DNA of 64,000 bases from Mumia flava (GTDB lineage: Bacteria; Actinomycetota; Actinomycetes; Propionibacteriales; Nocardioidaceae): assembly GCF_002797495.1 (NCBI RefSeq), contig NZ_PGEZ01000001.1:1240001-1304000 (forward strand), read 5' to 3'. Below are positions 18,780 to 27,438 of this stretch, piece after piece. The stretch's first letter is position 1, and each line of letters begins with the position of its first letter. The notes beneath the pieces are model-generated. The model was not told the origin of the DNA. It saw nothing but the letters and a program-made list of their open reading frames with translations, and did no database searches. Both the position numbers and the translations under genes were made by a program.

Positions 18780-19262
18780 TCAGGCCGCGTGCTTGACGAC
18801 GCCGGCGACGACGCGGTCGAAGATCGTCCGTTCGAGCACCGCGCCCTCGCGCCGGACGTCCGCTTCCTCGACCTCGATCAGCCGATCGAGTCGGACCTCG
18901 CTCGGACGCCGCTGCCGGTCCCAGGCACCGGAGCCGATGTCCATCCAGTACCGCCCCCAGCGCGCCTCGTCGGCCGCGTCACGGTCGTGGTCCTTGCTCG
19001 TCATCATGACGGCGACGAGGTTGGTCCCGCGTCGCCCGACGAGAAGGACCGGGCGGTCCTTGCCCTGCGACGGATCGTCCTCGTACGGCACCCATGTCCA
19101 GACGATCTCGCCGGGATCCGGTCGGCCGTCAGGCTTCGGGGCATACGTCATGACCGTTCCGTACGGCCCGGCCACGACGGCACCGGGGCGCCACCCGGCG
19201 GCGCGGCGGACCGCCTTCGCGAAGCGCCGCAGCGGACCGGTCGACGTCGATCGCGTGGCCAT
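18780..19262 (-). CDS. MazF/PemK-like protein (orphan type II toxin family)
   Basis: A 160-residue protein. Residues about 45-150 match the MazF/PemK (CcdB/Kid) fold: PGEIVWTWVPYEDDPSQGKD, RPVLLVGRRGTNLVAVMMTS, and a C-terminal EVRLDRLIEVEEADVRREGA. The Arg-Pro-Val strand and the Thr-Ser of strand 3 occupy the usual active positions of the RNase, but the family also contains inactive forms. No antitoxin frame is adjacent: the upstream gene is divergent and the downstream gene convergent. The ATG at 19262 follows TACTCT (19274-19269) by 6 nt, so the transcript is probably leaderless. Confident on fold, not on toxicity. Confidence 0.75.
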   Translation of the reverse strand: MATRSTSTGPLRRFAKAVRRAAGWRPGAVVAGPYGTVMTYAPKPDGRPDPGEIVWTWVPYEDDPSQGKDRPVLLVGRRGTNLVAVMMTSKDHDRDAADEARWGRYWMDIGSGAWDRQRRPSEVRLDRLIEVEEADVRREGAVLERTIFDRVVAGVVKHAA

Positions 19263-19300
19263 GCAGGGAGAGTAGCGGGTTCGGGCGGGCACCTGGCTAC

Positions 19301-19368
19301 GCAGATCCTCACCGGGCTGGGGAAACCATCGGCGCCAGGTGACGGTCTCCGCAGCCGGCTACGGAGAC
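19301..19368. repeat. Paired palindromic element (REP-like), locus A
   Basis: gtctccgcagccggct + acggagac (19345-19368) is a 24-bp palindrome with one mismatched pair, preceded by ccaggtgac. Facing it, acctggctacgcagatcctc (19301-19320) is an inverted relative. The same two units recur at 45961-46047. It lies between divergent genes, so it is not a terminator. Confidence 0.65.
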
Positions 19369-19393
19369 GGACCCGAGGGCTACCGTAGGGACG

Positions 19394-21256
19394 ATGTCCG
19401 CCTCCGAGTCTCCGCGCAGCCTCGCCGACGACCTGAGGGCCCGCAGCGACGAGGCCCTGGTCGTGCTGCTCCGCGCGCGACCCGACCTGGCGACGCCTCC
19501 ACCTGCGGACGTCGGACAGCTCGCGTCGCGGGCCGCGTCGCGCCCGTCGGTCGGATGGGCGCTCGACCGGCTCGACACGGCGCACCTGTCGACGCTCGCG
19601 GCGATGGCGTACGCCCCCTCGCCCGTCGGGATCGACGACCTGACCTCCCTGGTCGACGCTCCGCCCGACCGCATCCGGGCGATCGTGGCCCGCCTGCACG
19701 CGAGCGCGCTGCTGTGGGGGCGTCCGGATGCGTGGCACGTCGTCCGCGAGGCCCGGGACGCCCTGCGCGCCTGGGGTCCCCGCGGCCCGTACGACGGCCC
19801 GCCCCCGCTGTCGACCCGCGAGGTCCCGGACCGCCGGCTGCGCAACGCCAGCGCCGGCACCGTGATGGAGGTGACCCAGCGGGTCGAGCAGGTGCTCACC
19901 GCGTGGGCGGACGAGCCGGTTCCCGTTCTCCGCTCCGGCGGGCGGGGGGTCCGCGACGTGCGCAACGCGGCCACCGCCCTCGGGATCGGGGCCGAGGAGG
20001 CCGAGTTCCTGCTCGAGGTCGCCGAGTCCGCGCGTCTGCTCGGGCGCGACGCGGACGACGTCGCCGGCGAGGTGTGGGTCCCGACCACGCTGTTCGACGC
20101 CTGGCTCGACGCGTCGGTCGGCAGACGTTGGCTCGACCTCGCCGACGCGTGGCTGCGGCGCGGTGGTGGCCGGGTCCGACGCCAGCTGCTGCGCGTGCTC
20201 GCGACCCTCGGCGGCGAGGCGTACACCGACCCCGACGAGGTCGTCGACGCGGTCGCCTGGCACCTTCCGCGTGCCGGGGAGGACCGCGACGCGCTCGTGC
20301 GCCGCACGCTGCGCGAGGCCACCTGGCTGGGCGTCGTCGCGCTCGACACGCTCACGCCGGCCGGTGCGGCGATGAGCCTTCCCGAGGCGGAGGAGACCCT
20401 GGAGGCGCTGCTCCCGGCCCCCGTCGACCACGTGCTGGTCCAGGCCGACCTGACGGCCGTCGCGCCCGGCCCGCTGACCCGCGACGTCGTCGACCGGCTC
20501 GCCCGGGTCGCCGACGTCGAGTCGCGCGGAGGCGCCACGGTCTTCCGGTTCACCGCCGACTCGATCCGCCGCGCGCTCGACGCCGGGTGGCCGGCCAGCG
20601 AGGTGCACGCGTTCCTCGGCTCGGTGTCGTCCACCCCGATCCCGCAGCCCCTCACGTACCTCGTCGACGACGTCGCTCGGCAGCACGGCCGGCTGCGGAT
20701 CGGAGTGACCAGCACGTACGTGCGCAGCGACGATCCGGCCGAGATCGAGGCCCTCCTCGCCGACCCCGCGGTCGCCTCGGCGCTGCACCGCGTCTCCCCG
20801 ACTGTCGCCGTGAGCCGGGTGGACGCCGAGGTGCTGACCCGCCGTCTCGCCGAGGCAGGCAAGCGCCCGGTGGCCGAGGACGCGGACGGAGGTCTGGTCC
20901 ACCGGGGCAGCCGACGTCGGCGCGCGCGGGTCTCCGACGCCGACGTCACCCACCGCCCTCCGGACCCGGTCGCGGCGGTCCGGGCCGTACGCGCGGGCGA
21001 GGCGGCGGCCGCGTCGCGCCCCGGCGACGGCGGTGCGAGCGACGGCGCCCTCGCGACCATGGCACGGCTGCGCGAGGCCGCGGAGACGCAGGAGCGGATG
21101 TGGCTCGCTTACATGGACCAGGCCGGCACCAGGACCGAGCGGGTCGTCGAGCCGCTCCGGGTCGACGCCGGGTGGCTGACCGCCTTCGACCACCGCAGCG
21201 GAGCGGTCCAGCGCTTCGCCGTCCACCGGATCGTGCAGGTAGCGTCGGCCCCGTGA
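19394..21256 (+). CDS. Helicase-associated protein (Helicase_C_3 type, with WYL-like C-terminus)
   Basis: A 620-residue protein of the actinobacterial family that accompanies XPB (like the Rv0862c/Rv0861c neighbours in mycobacteria). The N-terminal half is a series of winged-helix-like repeats ([20 protein letters not shown]), the middle contains the helicase_C_3-like [20 protein letters not shown] segment, and residues about 560-615 resemble a WYL module ([20 protein letters not shown]). No Walker motifs are present, so it is not itself a helicase. The start lies 7 nt after TACCGT (19381-19386). The XPB helicase follows two genes downstream, and the two probably act together in DNA repair or genome maintenance. 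Confidence 0.82.
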   Translation: MSASESPRSLADDLRARSDEALVVLLRARPDLATPPPADVGQLASRAASRPSVGWALDRLDTAHLSTLAAMAYAPSPVGIDDLTSLVDAPPDRIRAIVARLHASALLWGRPDAWHVVREARDALRAWGPRGPYDGPPPLSTREVPDRRLRNASAGTVMEVTQRVEQVLTAWADEPVPVLRSGGRGVRDVRNAATALGIGAEEAEFLLEVAESARLLGRDADDVAGEVWVPTTLFDAWLDASVGRRWLDLADAWLRRGGGRVRRQLLRVLATLGGEAYTDPDEVVDAVAWHLPRAGEDRDALVRRTLREATWLGVVALDTLTPAGAAMSLPEAEETLEALLPAPVDHVLVQADLTAVAPGPLTRDVVDRLARVADVESRGGATVFRFTADSIRRALDAGWPASEVHAFLGSVSSTPIPQPLTYLVDDVARQHGRLRIGVTSTYVRSDDPAEIEALLADPAVASALHRVSPTVAVSRVDAEVLTRRLAEAGKRPVAEDADGGLVHRGSRRRRARVSDADVTHRPPDPVAAVRAVRAGEAAAASRPGDGGASDGALATMARLREAAETQERMWLAYMDQAGTRTERVVEPLRVDAGWLTAFDHRSGAVQRFAVHRIVQVASAP

Positions 21257-22110
21257 CCGCCGTCGACGACCCCACCGCGCCCGAGTCGGCGCACCTGCCC
21301 GACCTGCCCGCGTCGAGCTACTACGTACGGCTCGACCAGGACGAGTTCGCCTCCACCGACGCCACGCAGAGCCCCTGGGACTTCAGTCACCAGCACGGCG
21401 GCCCTCCGGCCGCGCTGCTCGCCCGGTGCATCGCCGAGCGGACCGGCAGCGACCCGCTCGCGATCGGCAAGATCGACGTCGACTTCCTCGGCCCGATCCC
21501 GCAGGGACGCTGCCGGATCGAGGTCGAGGAGCTGCGCGGGGGCCGACGCGTCCGGCAGGTCGCGGCGCGCCTGCTCGCCGAGGGCCGGACGGCCGTCGCC
21601 GCCCGCGCCTGGCTGATCTCGACCGAGGACGGGCGCGCTGCGGAGTCCGGGCGCCCGTTCGCGCCGCCGCCGCTGCCCGAGGCCCACGTCCAGTTCTACT
21701 TCCCCCGGCTCGACCCGTCGTGGGGGTACGGACGGTCGATCGAGTGGCGCTACGTGGACCGGCCCATGGCCGACGACGCGCCGCTGGACACCGGTGACGT
21801 CACCACGCGGCTGTGGGGGCGCGTCCGTGTCCCGCTCGTCCACGACGAGCCGACCGCGGACCTCGAGCGGATGCTGGTGCTCGCCGACTCCACGAACGGG
21901 ATCAGCGGCACGCTGCCGATGGACGCGTGGCTGTTCGTCCCGCCGGGCCTGGGGGTGGTCGCCCAGCGCGCCCCTCGCGGACCGTGGATCTACCTCGAGG
22001 CCCGCTCGCACACCTGGACCCGCGGGACCGGGGTGGCGCACGCGACGATCGCCGACGCCGACGGACTGTGCGGGTACGCCACGCAGGCGCTGCTGGTGGC
22101 GCCGCGCTGA
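21253..22110 (+). CDS. Acyl-CoA thioesterase, double-hotdog (TesB-like)
   Basis: A 285-residue protein with two hotdog domains. The first has the conserved [16 protein letters not shown] helix and [20 protein letters not shown] strand; the second ends with [20 protein letters not shown] and the strand [20 protein letters not shown]. This organisation is typical of TesB/4HBT_3 acyl-CoA thioesterases, which hydrolyse acyl-CoA to free acid and CoA; many actinobacterial members have unknown substrates. The GTG overlaps the stop of the helicase-associated gene, so they are cotranscribed. Confidence 0.83.
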   Translation: MTAVDDPTAPESAHLPDLPASSYYVRLDQDEFASTDATQSPWDFSHQHGGPPAALLARCIAERTGSDPLAIGKIDVDFLGPIPQGRCRIEVEELRGGRRVRQVAARLLAEGRTAVAARAWLISTEDGRAAESGRPFAPPPLPEAHVQFYFPRLDPSWGYGRSIEWRYVDRPMADDAPLDTGDVTTRLWGRVRVPLVHDEPTADLERMLVLADSTNGISGTLPMDAWLFVPPGLGVVAQRAPRGPWIYLEARSHTWTRGTGVAHATIADADGLCGYATQALLVAPR

Positions 22111-22328
22111 TCGCAGCAGTCCAGCCCTGGCGGGGTGGCGGGCGTCGCCGGACAAGGAATCACCCCCGCCGGCCAATGGGGGGACGTCCAGCGGGGGTGA
22201 TGAGGGGTGGTAACGAGCACTGGGCTGGCTACCACTGACAGTCTAGTCAGGCGCGCGGTACGACCCAAGGTGATCCGTGCCTCTTACCCGACGGGTGCTC
22301 GCCGAGCTCCGGTCGCTACCATCCTGCG
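22111..22328. other. Gene-free stretch with three stem-loops
   Basis: atcacccccgc (22159-22169) pairs perfectly with gcgggggtgat (22191-22201), forming a strong 11-bp stem suited to terminate the upstream operon. gtggta (22207-22212) pairs with taccac (22230-22235), and ctgac-agtcta-gtcag follows at 22235-22250. No convincing coding frame was found. A small RNA is possible but unsupported. Confidence 0.55.
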
Positions 22329-22856
22329 GTGGATTTCGTCAGCCATGCCGAGCGCGCCTCCGCGCTGGTCAACGCCCCCCTCGAGACCTCCGCGGCACTT
22401 CGCGAGCACGTCGCGGACCGCGCGTGGCTGCATCCGCGGATCACCGAACGCGACGCTCCGGCTCTGGCGCGCTTCCAACGGCGTCTGAGGCCCGTCTTCG
22501 ACCACGCCGACGCCGGCCTGCCCACCGAGTCGGTGGGGACCCTCAACTCGCTCCTCCACACGCACCGGATCACGCCGATGATCGTCGCTGCCGACGGCGA
22601 CCGGTGGCAGCTGCACGTCGCCGACCGGGCCGCGAGCGTCGCCGACCTGCTGGTCGCGGAGTCGCTGATGGGCCTGTCCGTGCTGGTCTGCGACCACGGG
22701 CCCGACCGCCTCGGCGTCTGCGCGGCCGACGGGTGCGCCAACACCTACATCGACCTCTCCCCGAACCGCTCGCGCCGCTACTGCTCCGAGAGGTGCGCGT
22801 CCCGCGCGAACGTCGCCGCGTACCGCGCGCGCCGGCGTACGCGTGAGCGGGGGTAG
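22329..22856 (+). CDS. CGNR zinc-finger domain protein, paralogue 2
   Basis: A 175-residue protein with the same plan as the one at 18262: a helical N-terminal domain (VNAPLETSAALREHVADRAW) and a C-terminal CGNR-type finger, CAADGCANTYIDLSPNRSRR then YCSERCASRANVAAYRAR, with four cysteines. The CGNR signature is CASR here, so it is a divergent paralogue. It is probably a regulator. The GTG at 22329 follows TACCAT (22317-22322) by exactly 6 nt, again leaderless. Immediately downstream is the tandem repeat array. Confidence 0.83.
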   Translation: MDFVSHAERASALVNAPLETSAALREHVADRAWLHPRITERDAPALARFQRRLRPVFDHADAGLPTESVGTLNSLLHTHRITPMIVAADGDRWQLHVADRAASVADLLVAESLMGLSVLVCDHGPDRLGVCAADGCANTYIDLSPNRSRRYCSERCASRANVAAYRARRRTRERG

Positions 22857-23102
22857 GGTCTCGATCGCTCGCTGCGCTCGCGCCTCGACCAGCGGGAAGG
22901 GAAGCGCTCGCGCCTCGACCAGCGGGAAGGGAAGCGCTCGCGCCTCGACCAGCGGGAAGGAAGCGCTCGCGCCTCGACCAGCGGGAAGGGAAGCGCTCGC
23001 GCCTCGACCAGCGGGAAGGGAAGCGCTCGCGCCTCGACCAGCGGGAAGGGCAGCGCTCGCGCCTCGACCAGCGGGAAGGGCAGCGCTCGCGCCTCGACCA
23101 GC
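22856..23102. repeat. Tandem array: eight copies of a 30-bp repeat seeded by the dispersed element
   Basis: The stretch opens with the dispersed element (gggtctcgatcgctcgct, 22856-22873) and continues as cgctcgcgcctcgaccagcg + ggaagggaag, repeated from 22875, 22905, 22935 (29 bp), 22964, 22994, 23024, 23054 and a truncated copy at 23084. Copies differ by g/c and one deleted base. It accounts for nearly all of the 298-bp gene-free gap between the CGNR gene and the helicase. Such near-identical arrays usually vary in copy number between strains. Confidence 0.92.
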
Positions 23103-23127
23103 CGAGAGGGGCCCGTAGGATGAACGG

Positions 23128-23154
23128 ATGGGTTCCGAGACAAGGGCGTGGTGA
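23128..23154 (+). CDS. Possible 8-residue leader peptide before the helicase
   Basis: An ATG placed 6 nt after TAGGAT (23116-23121), the leaderless layout seen at many genes here, opens the frame MGSETRAW and ends in TGA directly abutting the helicase ATG (tga-atg). Translation ending there could re-initiate on the helicase. It may equally be just the transcription start region. Confidence 0.35.
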   Translation: MGSETRAW

Positions 23155-24789
23155 ATGACTGACGGGCCGCTGATCGTCCAGTCCGACAAGACGCTGCTGC
23201 TCGAGGTCGACCACGACGACGCCGCCGCGTGCCGGCGCGCGATCGCACCGTTCGCCGAGCTGGAGCGTTCGCCCGAGCACATCCACACCTACCGCATCAC
23301 GCCGCTCGGTCTCTGGAACGCCCGCGCGGCCGGCCACGACGCCGAGCAGGTCGTCGATGCACTGATGGACTACTCGCGTTACCCGGTGCCGCACGCCCTG
23401 CTCGTCGACGTGGCCGAGACGATGGCGCGGTACGGGCGGCTGCGGATCGAGGCGCACCCGGTGCACGGCCTCGTCCTCGTCACCACCGACCGTCCGGTGC
23501 TCGAGGAGGTGATCCGCTCCAAGCGGATCAAGGGGATGCTCGGCAACCGGATCGACGACGACACCGTGGTCGTCCACCCGTCCGAGCGGGGCGCCCTGAA
23601 GCAGGCACTCCTCAAGGTCGGCTGGCCGGCGGAGGACCTGGCCGGATACGTCGACGGAGAGGCGCACCCGATCGCGCTGGCCGACGGCGACTGGCACCTG
23701 CGCCCGTACCAGTCCGAGGCCGTCGAGTCGTTCTGGCACGGCGGCTCGGGCGTCGTCGTGCTGCCCTGCGGCGCCGGCAAGACGCTCGTCGGGGCCGGCG
23801 CCATGGCGCAGGCGCAGTCGACCACCCTCATCCTCGTCACCAACACCGTCTCCGCGCGGCAGTGGAAGGAGGAGCTCGTCCGGCGCACGACGCTGACCGA
23901 GGACGAGATCGGCGAGTACTCCGGCGCGCGCAAGGAGATCCGCCCGGTCACGATCGCGACCTACCAGGTGATGACGACCCGCCGGAAGGGCGTCTACCCG
24001 CACCTCGAGCTGTTCGACGCGCGGGACTGGGGCCTGATCGTGTACGACGAGGTGCACCTGCTGCCCGCCCCGATCTTCCGGATGACGGCCGACCTCCAGG
24101 CGCGGCGCCGGATCGGCCTGACCGCGACCCTGGTCCGCGAGGACGGACACGAGGGCGACGTGTTCAGCCTGATCGGCCCGAAGCGCTACGACGCCCCGTG
24201 GAAGGACATCGAGGCGCAGGGCTACATCGCGCCGGCCGACTGCGTCGAGGTCCGCGTGACGCTGAGCGACTCCGAGCGGATCGTGTACGCGACGGCGGAG
24301 GCCGACGTCCGCTACCGTCTGGCCGCTTCCACCGACGCCAAGTCCGAGGTGGTCGAGCGGATCGTGCGCGACCACGCCGGCGAGCCGACCCTGGTGATCG
24401 GCCAGTACATCGACCAGCTCGACGAGCTCGCCGAGAAGCTCGGAGCACCGGTGATCAAGGGCGAGACGACCGTGCGCGAACGCGAGGCCCTGTTCGCGGC
24501 GTTCCGCGCCGGGGAGATCGACCTCCTGGTGGTCTCGAAGGTCGCGAACTTCTCCGTCGACCTGCCCGAGGCGACGGTCGCGATCCAGGTGTCGGGCTCG
24601 TTCGGCTCGCGGCAGGAGGAGGCCCAGCGGCTCGGCCGGCTGCTCCGACCCAAGGGCGACGGTCGTACGGCACGGTTCTACGCCGTCGTCGCGCGCGACA
24701 CCGTCGACGCCGAGTTCGCGCAGCACCGGCAGCGGTTCCTCGCCGAGCAGGGGTACGCGTACCGCATCGTCGACGCCGCCGACGTCTAG
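23155..24789 (+). CDS. XPB/Ssl2-like DNA repair helicase
   Basis: A 544-residue superfamily 2 helicase. Residues 1-90 include the XPB damage-recognition-like domain; Walker A PCGAGKT is at 204-210, the DEVH box at 298-301, motif III LTATLVREDG, then an RED-type loop, and motif VI QRLGRLLRPK with arginine fingers. Bacterial XPB proteins unwind DNA 3'-5' and are linked to repair; their true role in actinobacteria is unsettled. The ATG used abuts a possible leader peptide. The helicase-associated protein two genes upstream is its usual partner. Acylphosphatase follows 25 nt downstream. Confidence 0.93.
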   Translation: MTDGPLIVQSDKTLLLEVDHDDAAACRRAIAPFAELERSPEHIHTYRITPLGLWNARAAGHDAEQVVDALMDYSRYPVPHALLVDVAETMARYGRLRIEAHPVHGLVLVTTDRPVLEEVIRSKRIKGMLGNRIDDDTVVVHPSERGALKQALLKVGWPAEDLAGYVDGEAHPIALADGDWHLRPYQSEAVESFWHGGSGVVVLPCGAGKTLVGAGAMAQAQSTTLILVTNTVSARQWKEELVRRTTLTEDEIGEYSGARKEIRPVTIATYQVMTTRRKGVYPHLELFDARDWGLIVYDEVHLLPAPIFRMTADLQARRRIGLTATLVREDGHEGDVFSLIGPKRYDAPWKDIEAQGYIAPADCVEVRVTLSDSERIVYATAEADVRYRLAASTDAKSEVVERIVRDHAGEPTLVIGQYIDQLDELAEKLGAPVIKGETTVREREALFAAFRAGEIDLLVVSKVANFSVDLPEATVAIQVSGSFGSRQEEAQRLGRLLRPKGDGRTARFYAVVARDTVDAEFAQHRQRFLAEQGYAYRIVDAADV

Positions 24790-24814
24790 GGCGGGCGCGG
24801 AGAGGAGACCCACG

Positions 24815-25090
24815 ATGGCCGACCGGGCCGTACGGGTGGTGGTGTCGGGGCACGTCCAGGGCGTGTTCTTCCGCGACTCGTGCCGCCGCGCCGCGCTCGA
24901 AGCCGGGGTTCGCGGGTGGGTCCGCAACCGCGACGACGGCGCCGTGGAGGCGGTCTTCGCCGGACCACCGGACGCCGTCGACGCACTCGTCGCGTGGGCA
25001 CGCGTCGGTCCACCCCGAGCGCGGGTCGACGACGTGGCCGTGGCACGGGCCGACGACCCCGGGGGCACCGGCTTCGACGTCGTGGGCTGA
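24815..25090 (+). CDS. acyP: Acylphosphatase
   Basis: A 91-residue acylphosphatase of standard length. The signature GHVQGVFFR supplies the catalytic R20, and GWVRNRDDGAVEAVF supplies N38. It hydrolyses carboxyl-phosphate bonds such as acetyl phosphate or 1,3-bisphosphoglycerate in the cytoplasm. A GAGAGGAG ribosome site precedes the ATG. It follows the XPB helicase closely and may ride on its transcript without a functional link. Confidence 0.93.
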   Translation: MADRAVRVVVSGHVQGVFFRDSCRRAALEAGVRGWVRNRDDGAVEAVFAGPPDAVDALVAWARVGPPRARVDDVAVARADDPGGTGFDVVG

Positions 25091-25135
25091 CGCCTCGCGC
25101 CTCCACCGCACACGCACCACGGGCCCCGTCTCGGA

Positions 25136-25173
25136 ATTCCTGGTACACCGTGCGCGTACGGTGTGCCAGGAAT
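25136..25173. repeat. 38-nt imperfect palindrome
   Basis: attcctggtacaccgt (25136-25151) and acggtgtgccaggaat (25158-25173) pair over 16 bp with one t/c difference. The core acaccgtgcgcgtacggtgt is 19/20 identical to the centre of the palindrome at 40300-40345. It lies after acyP and may terminate its transcript. Confidence 0.75.
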
Positions 25174-25252
25174 CTCGAGCTCCACCGATGACTTCGAGGG
25201 TCCTGTCACGTCCACCTCGCGCCGAGGATGCGACCGCCGACACACCGAGACC

Positions 25253-25291
25253 GTGGAGCTGGGGAACGTGGAGCTGGGAAACGTGGAGCTG
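25253..25291 (+). repeat. 15-bp tandem repeat carrying alternative starts and ribosome sites
   Basis: gtggagctggggaac, gtggagctgggaaac and gtggagctg follow each other at 25253, 25268 and 25283. Each unit contains an in-frame GTG, and its ggag lies 9 nt before the next GTG, so every duplication creates a further start with its own ribosome site. Confidence 0.75.
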
Positions 25292-26425
25292 GAGCGCAGG
25301 ATCCGGGCGGCGATCACGCCGATGACCGACGCCGGGGAACCGCCCGGCGTGGCCTGGAGCGTGTCGCGCGGAGACGAGACCGCGGTGGGCGCCGTCGGTG
25401 TGACCGGCCCGCGGGACGAACGACCGGTGACGCCCGAGACCGTCTTCCGGATCTCGTCGACGACCAAGCCCGTGGTCGCCACGGCTGCGCTCGCCCTGCT
25501 CGACGACGGGACCCTCGGCCTCGACGACCCGGTCGAACGCTGGCTGCCGGAGCTCGCCGACCGGACCGTGCTGCGTGATCCTGCCGGCCCGCTCGACGAG
25601 GTCGTGCCGGCGCACCGCCCGGTGACGGTCCGCGACGTGCTGGACTTCCGGCTGGGGATCGGGCTCGACTTCGCCGGACCGTGGCCCGGCCCGGTGCTCC
25701 AGGCTCTCGCCGACGCCGGGCTGGGCGCCGGGCCACCGGCGCCGCAGAGCAACCCGGACCCCGACACCTGGATCCGTACGGTCGCCTCCGTCCCGTGGTC
25801 GCACCAGCCGGGCGCACGCTGGCTCTACCACGTCGGTGCCGAGGTGCTCGGCGTCCTGATCGCGCGGGCGGCGGGTGCTCCGCTGCCGGAGGTCCTCGCC
25901 GACAGGGTCGTCGCGCCGCTCGGCATGGCCGGCACCGGGTTCGGGATCCGGCCGGACCAGGCCGGCCGGCTGGGCCCGCTGTGGTTGCCGGGCACCGGCG
26001 AGCTCGGAGCGTACGACCCGGCGGACGGGCAGTGGTCGCGGCCGCCGCGCTTCCCGAACGGCGGCGACGGCCTGGTGTCGACGGTCGAGGACCTGCACGC
26101 GTTCGGCGCGATGCTGCTCCGCGGCGGCACGGCGACGGACGGGACGCGGGTGATCGCGAAGGAGACGATCGCCGCTGCCACGCAGGCCCGGGTGAGCACC
26201 GGCGACGGCTCCGCCTGGGGGCTGGGACTCGGCGTCCTCACCGCCGATGCCGCCGACGGACGTCGCGCCGGGACGTACGGCTGGGACGGCGGGCTCGGAT
26301 CGTCGCTGTGGATCGACCCCGCGTCCGACGTGGTCGCGGTGCTGCTCACCAACCAGATGTGGCCGTCGCCCCAGCCGCCCGCGGTGTTCGAGGCGTTCTG
26401 GCGTGCCGTCTGGGCGGCAGACTGA
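25283..26425 (+). CDS. Serine beta-lactamase-fold hydrolase (class C / penicillin-binding protein-like)
   Basis: A protein of about 380 residues in the beta-lactamase/transpeptidase-like family. The SxxK motif is SSTTK (serine near residue 59 of this start), the second motif is the Tyr of LYHVGAEVLG, and WDGG near the C-terminus replaces the KTG triad. VGVTGPRDERPVTPETVFRI and DGTLGLDDPVERWLPEL are typical of family VIII esterases and D-aminopeptidase-like members, so esterase or peptidase action is more likely than true beta-lactam resistance. No signal peptide is seen. Start uncertain: three in-frame GTG codons lie in a 15-bp repeat (25253, 25268, 25283). Confidence 0.8.
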   Translation: MELERRIRAAITPMTDAGEPPGVAWSVSRGDETAVGAVGVTGPRDERPVTPETVFRISSTTKPVVATAALALLDDGTLGLDDPVERWLPELADRTVLRDPAGPLDEVVPAHRPVTVRDVLDFRLGIGLDFAGPWPGPVLQALADAGLGAGPPAPQSNPDPDTWIRTVASVPWSHQPGARWLYHVGAEVLGVLIARAAGAPLPEVLADRVVAPLGMAGTGFGIRPDQAGRLGPLWLPGTGELGAYDPADGQWSRPPRFPNGGDGLVSTVEDLHAFGAMLLRGGTATDGTRVIAKETIAAATQARVSTGDGSAWGLGLGVLTADAADGRRAGTYGWDGGLGSSLWIDPASDVVAVLLTNQMWPSPQPPAVFEAFWRAVWAAD

Positions 26426-26438
26426 CTGGCGCGCAGGG

Positions 26439-27359
26439 TCAGCCGCGGTGCAGCCAGGCGTCGATCTCGGGCGGCAGCAGGGCCGCGACCCGCACGGAGT
26501 AGGCGGCCAGCTCGTCGGGAGACAGCGCCTCCGCGCCGGCGCCCGACGAACCCCGCCGGAAGAAGGCCGCGTGGTCCCTGAGGACGCCGAGGCGATCCGG
26601 CACGACCGTCGAGGCCTGCTTGCGCATCGCGGCCAGCGACGCGGCCGCGACCAGGTCCGGCCACCGGTGCTCGTGCACCTCGACGGCGAGGCGACGGGCG
26701 ATCCGCCGCATCTGCTGCTCGAGGTCGGCGCGCAGATCGGCGTAGTGCACGAGCAGCACGTCTCCCTCCTCACCTGGACCGGCGGCTCCGCCCTCCGAGC
26801 GGCCCCACGCGTCCTCGACGTGGTGCAGCACGCCGCGCAGCCCGTCCATCGACTCGGTCGGTGACGCGTCGGAAGCGATCCAGCGCAGCAGCCACGCGTG
26901 CAGGTCCGGCCGAGGCCGCGGTGCGTCTCCGTCCGGCACGGGGCCAGGCTCGCCGGCCAGGGCGCGCAACCGCACCCGATCGATGTTCGCCCCCTGGTGG
27001 AACAGCGAGACCGCCATGTCGAGCGGGTGTCGCGCCACCACCACGTACGTCACGCCGTCGACGATCGGCACGCCGTCCAGCGGGGTGTGGGTCTTGACGA
27101 AGCGGCGGTGGGGCTGCGCGTCGAGGCGAGCGACCACGTCCTCGATCGGCTCCACGTTCCAGTCGATCCAGGGAGAGATCTCCGACAGCGGGGCGTACGG
27201 CTCCACCTCGTCGAGCAGCAGCAGCGAGACGATCCGCTGCATCCACGTGGTCCCGGACTTCGACCGTGTGCTGATGACGACGTCGCCGGGGCGCAGCGTG
27301 AACGCGTCCCAGCGTGCGCTGTCCTCGTCCGGCGAGCGGTAGCGGATCGGGTCGGGCAC
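26439..27359 (-). CDS. PAPS-dependent sulfotransferase domain protein
   Basis: A 306-residue cytosolic-type sulfotransferase (Sulfotransfer_1). The 5'-phosphosulfate-binding loop is SKSGTTWMQ at residues 33-41; the 3'-phosphate-binding strand-helix is VVVARHPLDMAVSLFHQGAN; and FVKTHTPLDGVPIVDGVTYV carries the conserved KTH. It transfers sulfate from PAPS to a hydroxyl or amine; the acceptor is unknown. The GTG start lies 6 nt after TAGCAT (27371-27366), so the transcript is probably leaderless. It is convergent with the serine hydrolase, leaving only 13 bp between their stops. Confidence 0.87.
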   Translation of the reverse strand: MPDPIRYRSPDEDSARWDAFTLRPGDVVISTRSKSGTTWMQRIVSLLLLDEVEPYAPLSEISPWIDWNVEPIEDVVARLDAQPHRRFVKTHTPLDGVPIVDGVTYVVVARHPLDMAVSLFHQGANIDRVRLRALAGEPGPVPDGDAPRPRPDLHAWLLRWIASDASPTESMDGLRGVLHHVEDAWGRSEGGAAGPGEEGDVLLVHYADLRADLEQQMRRIARRLAVEVHEHRWPDLVAAASLAAMRKQASTVVPDRLGVLRDHAAFFRRGSSGAGAEALSPDELAAYSVRVAALLPPEIDAWLHRG

Positions 27360-27438
27360 GCTGTGATGCTAGTCGGCCGGTCGACCGATGAGTTCACCCT
27401 CACCGGTCGGTCGTCACCTACCACCGGCAGGAGGACCC

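Noticed and set aside
22875-23102. Possible CRISPR array
   Set aside because: Units are contiguous 29-30 bp copies with no unique spacers, and no cas gene is present.
22843-23118. Plus-strand repeat protein with ARASTSGK/ALAPRPAGR units
   Set aside because: This is the tandem DNA array read through; no ribosome site or promoter, and it starts inside the CGNR gene.
22570-25767. Long minus-strand open frame of over 1000 codons across the array and helicase
   Set aside because: It is antisense to the helicase and acyP genes, and its repeated SRWSRRERF-like peptide is only the 30-bp DNA repeat read in another frame.
25283-26425. True beta-lactamase resistance gene
   Set aside because: SxxK is present but the KTG motif is WDGG, there is no signal peptide, and sequence flavour is that of family VIII esterases.
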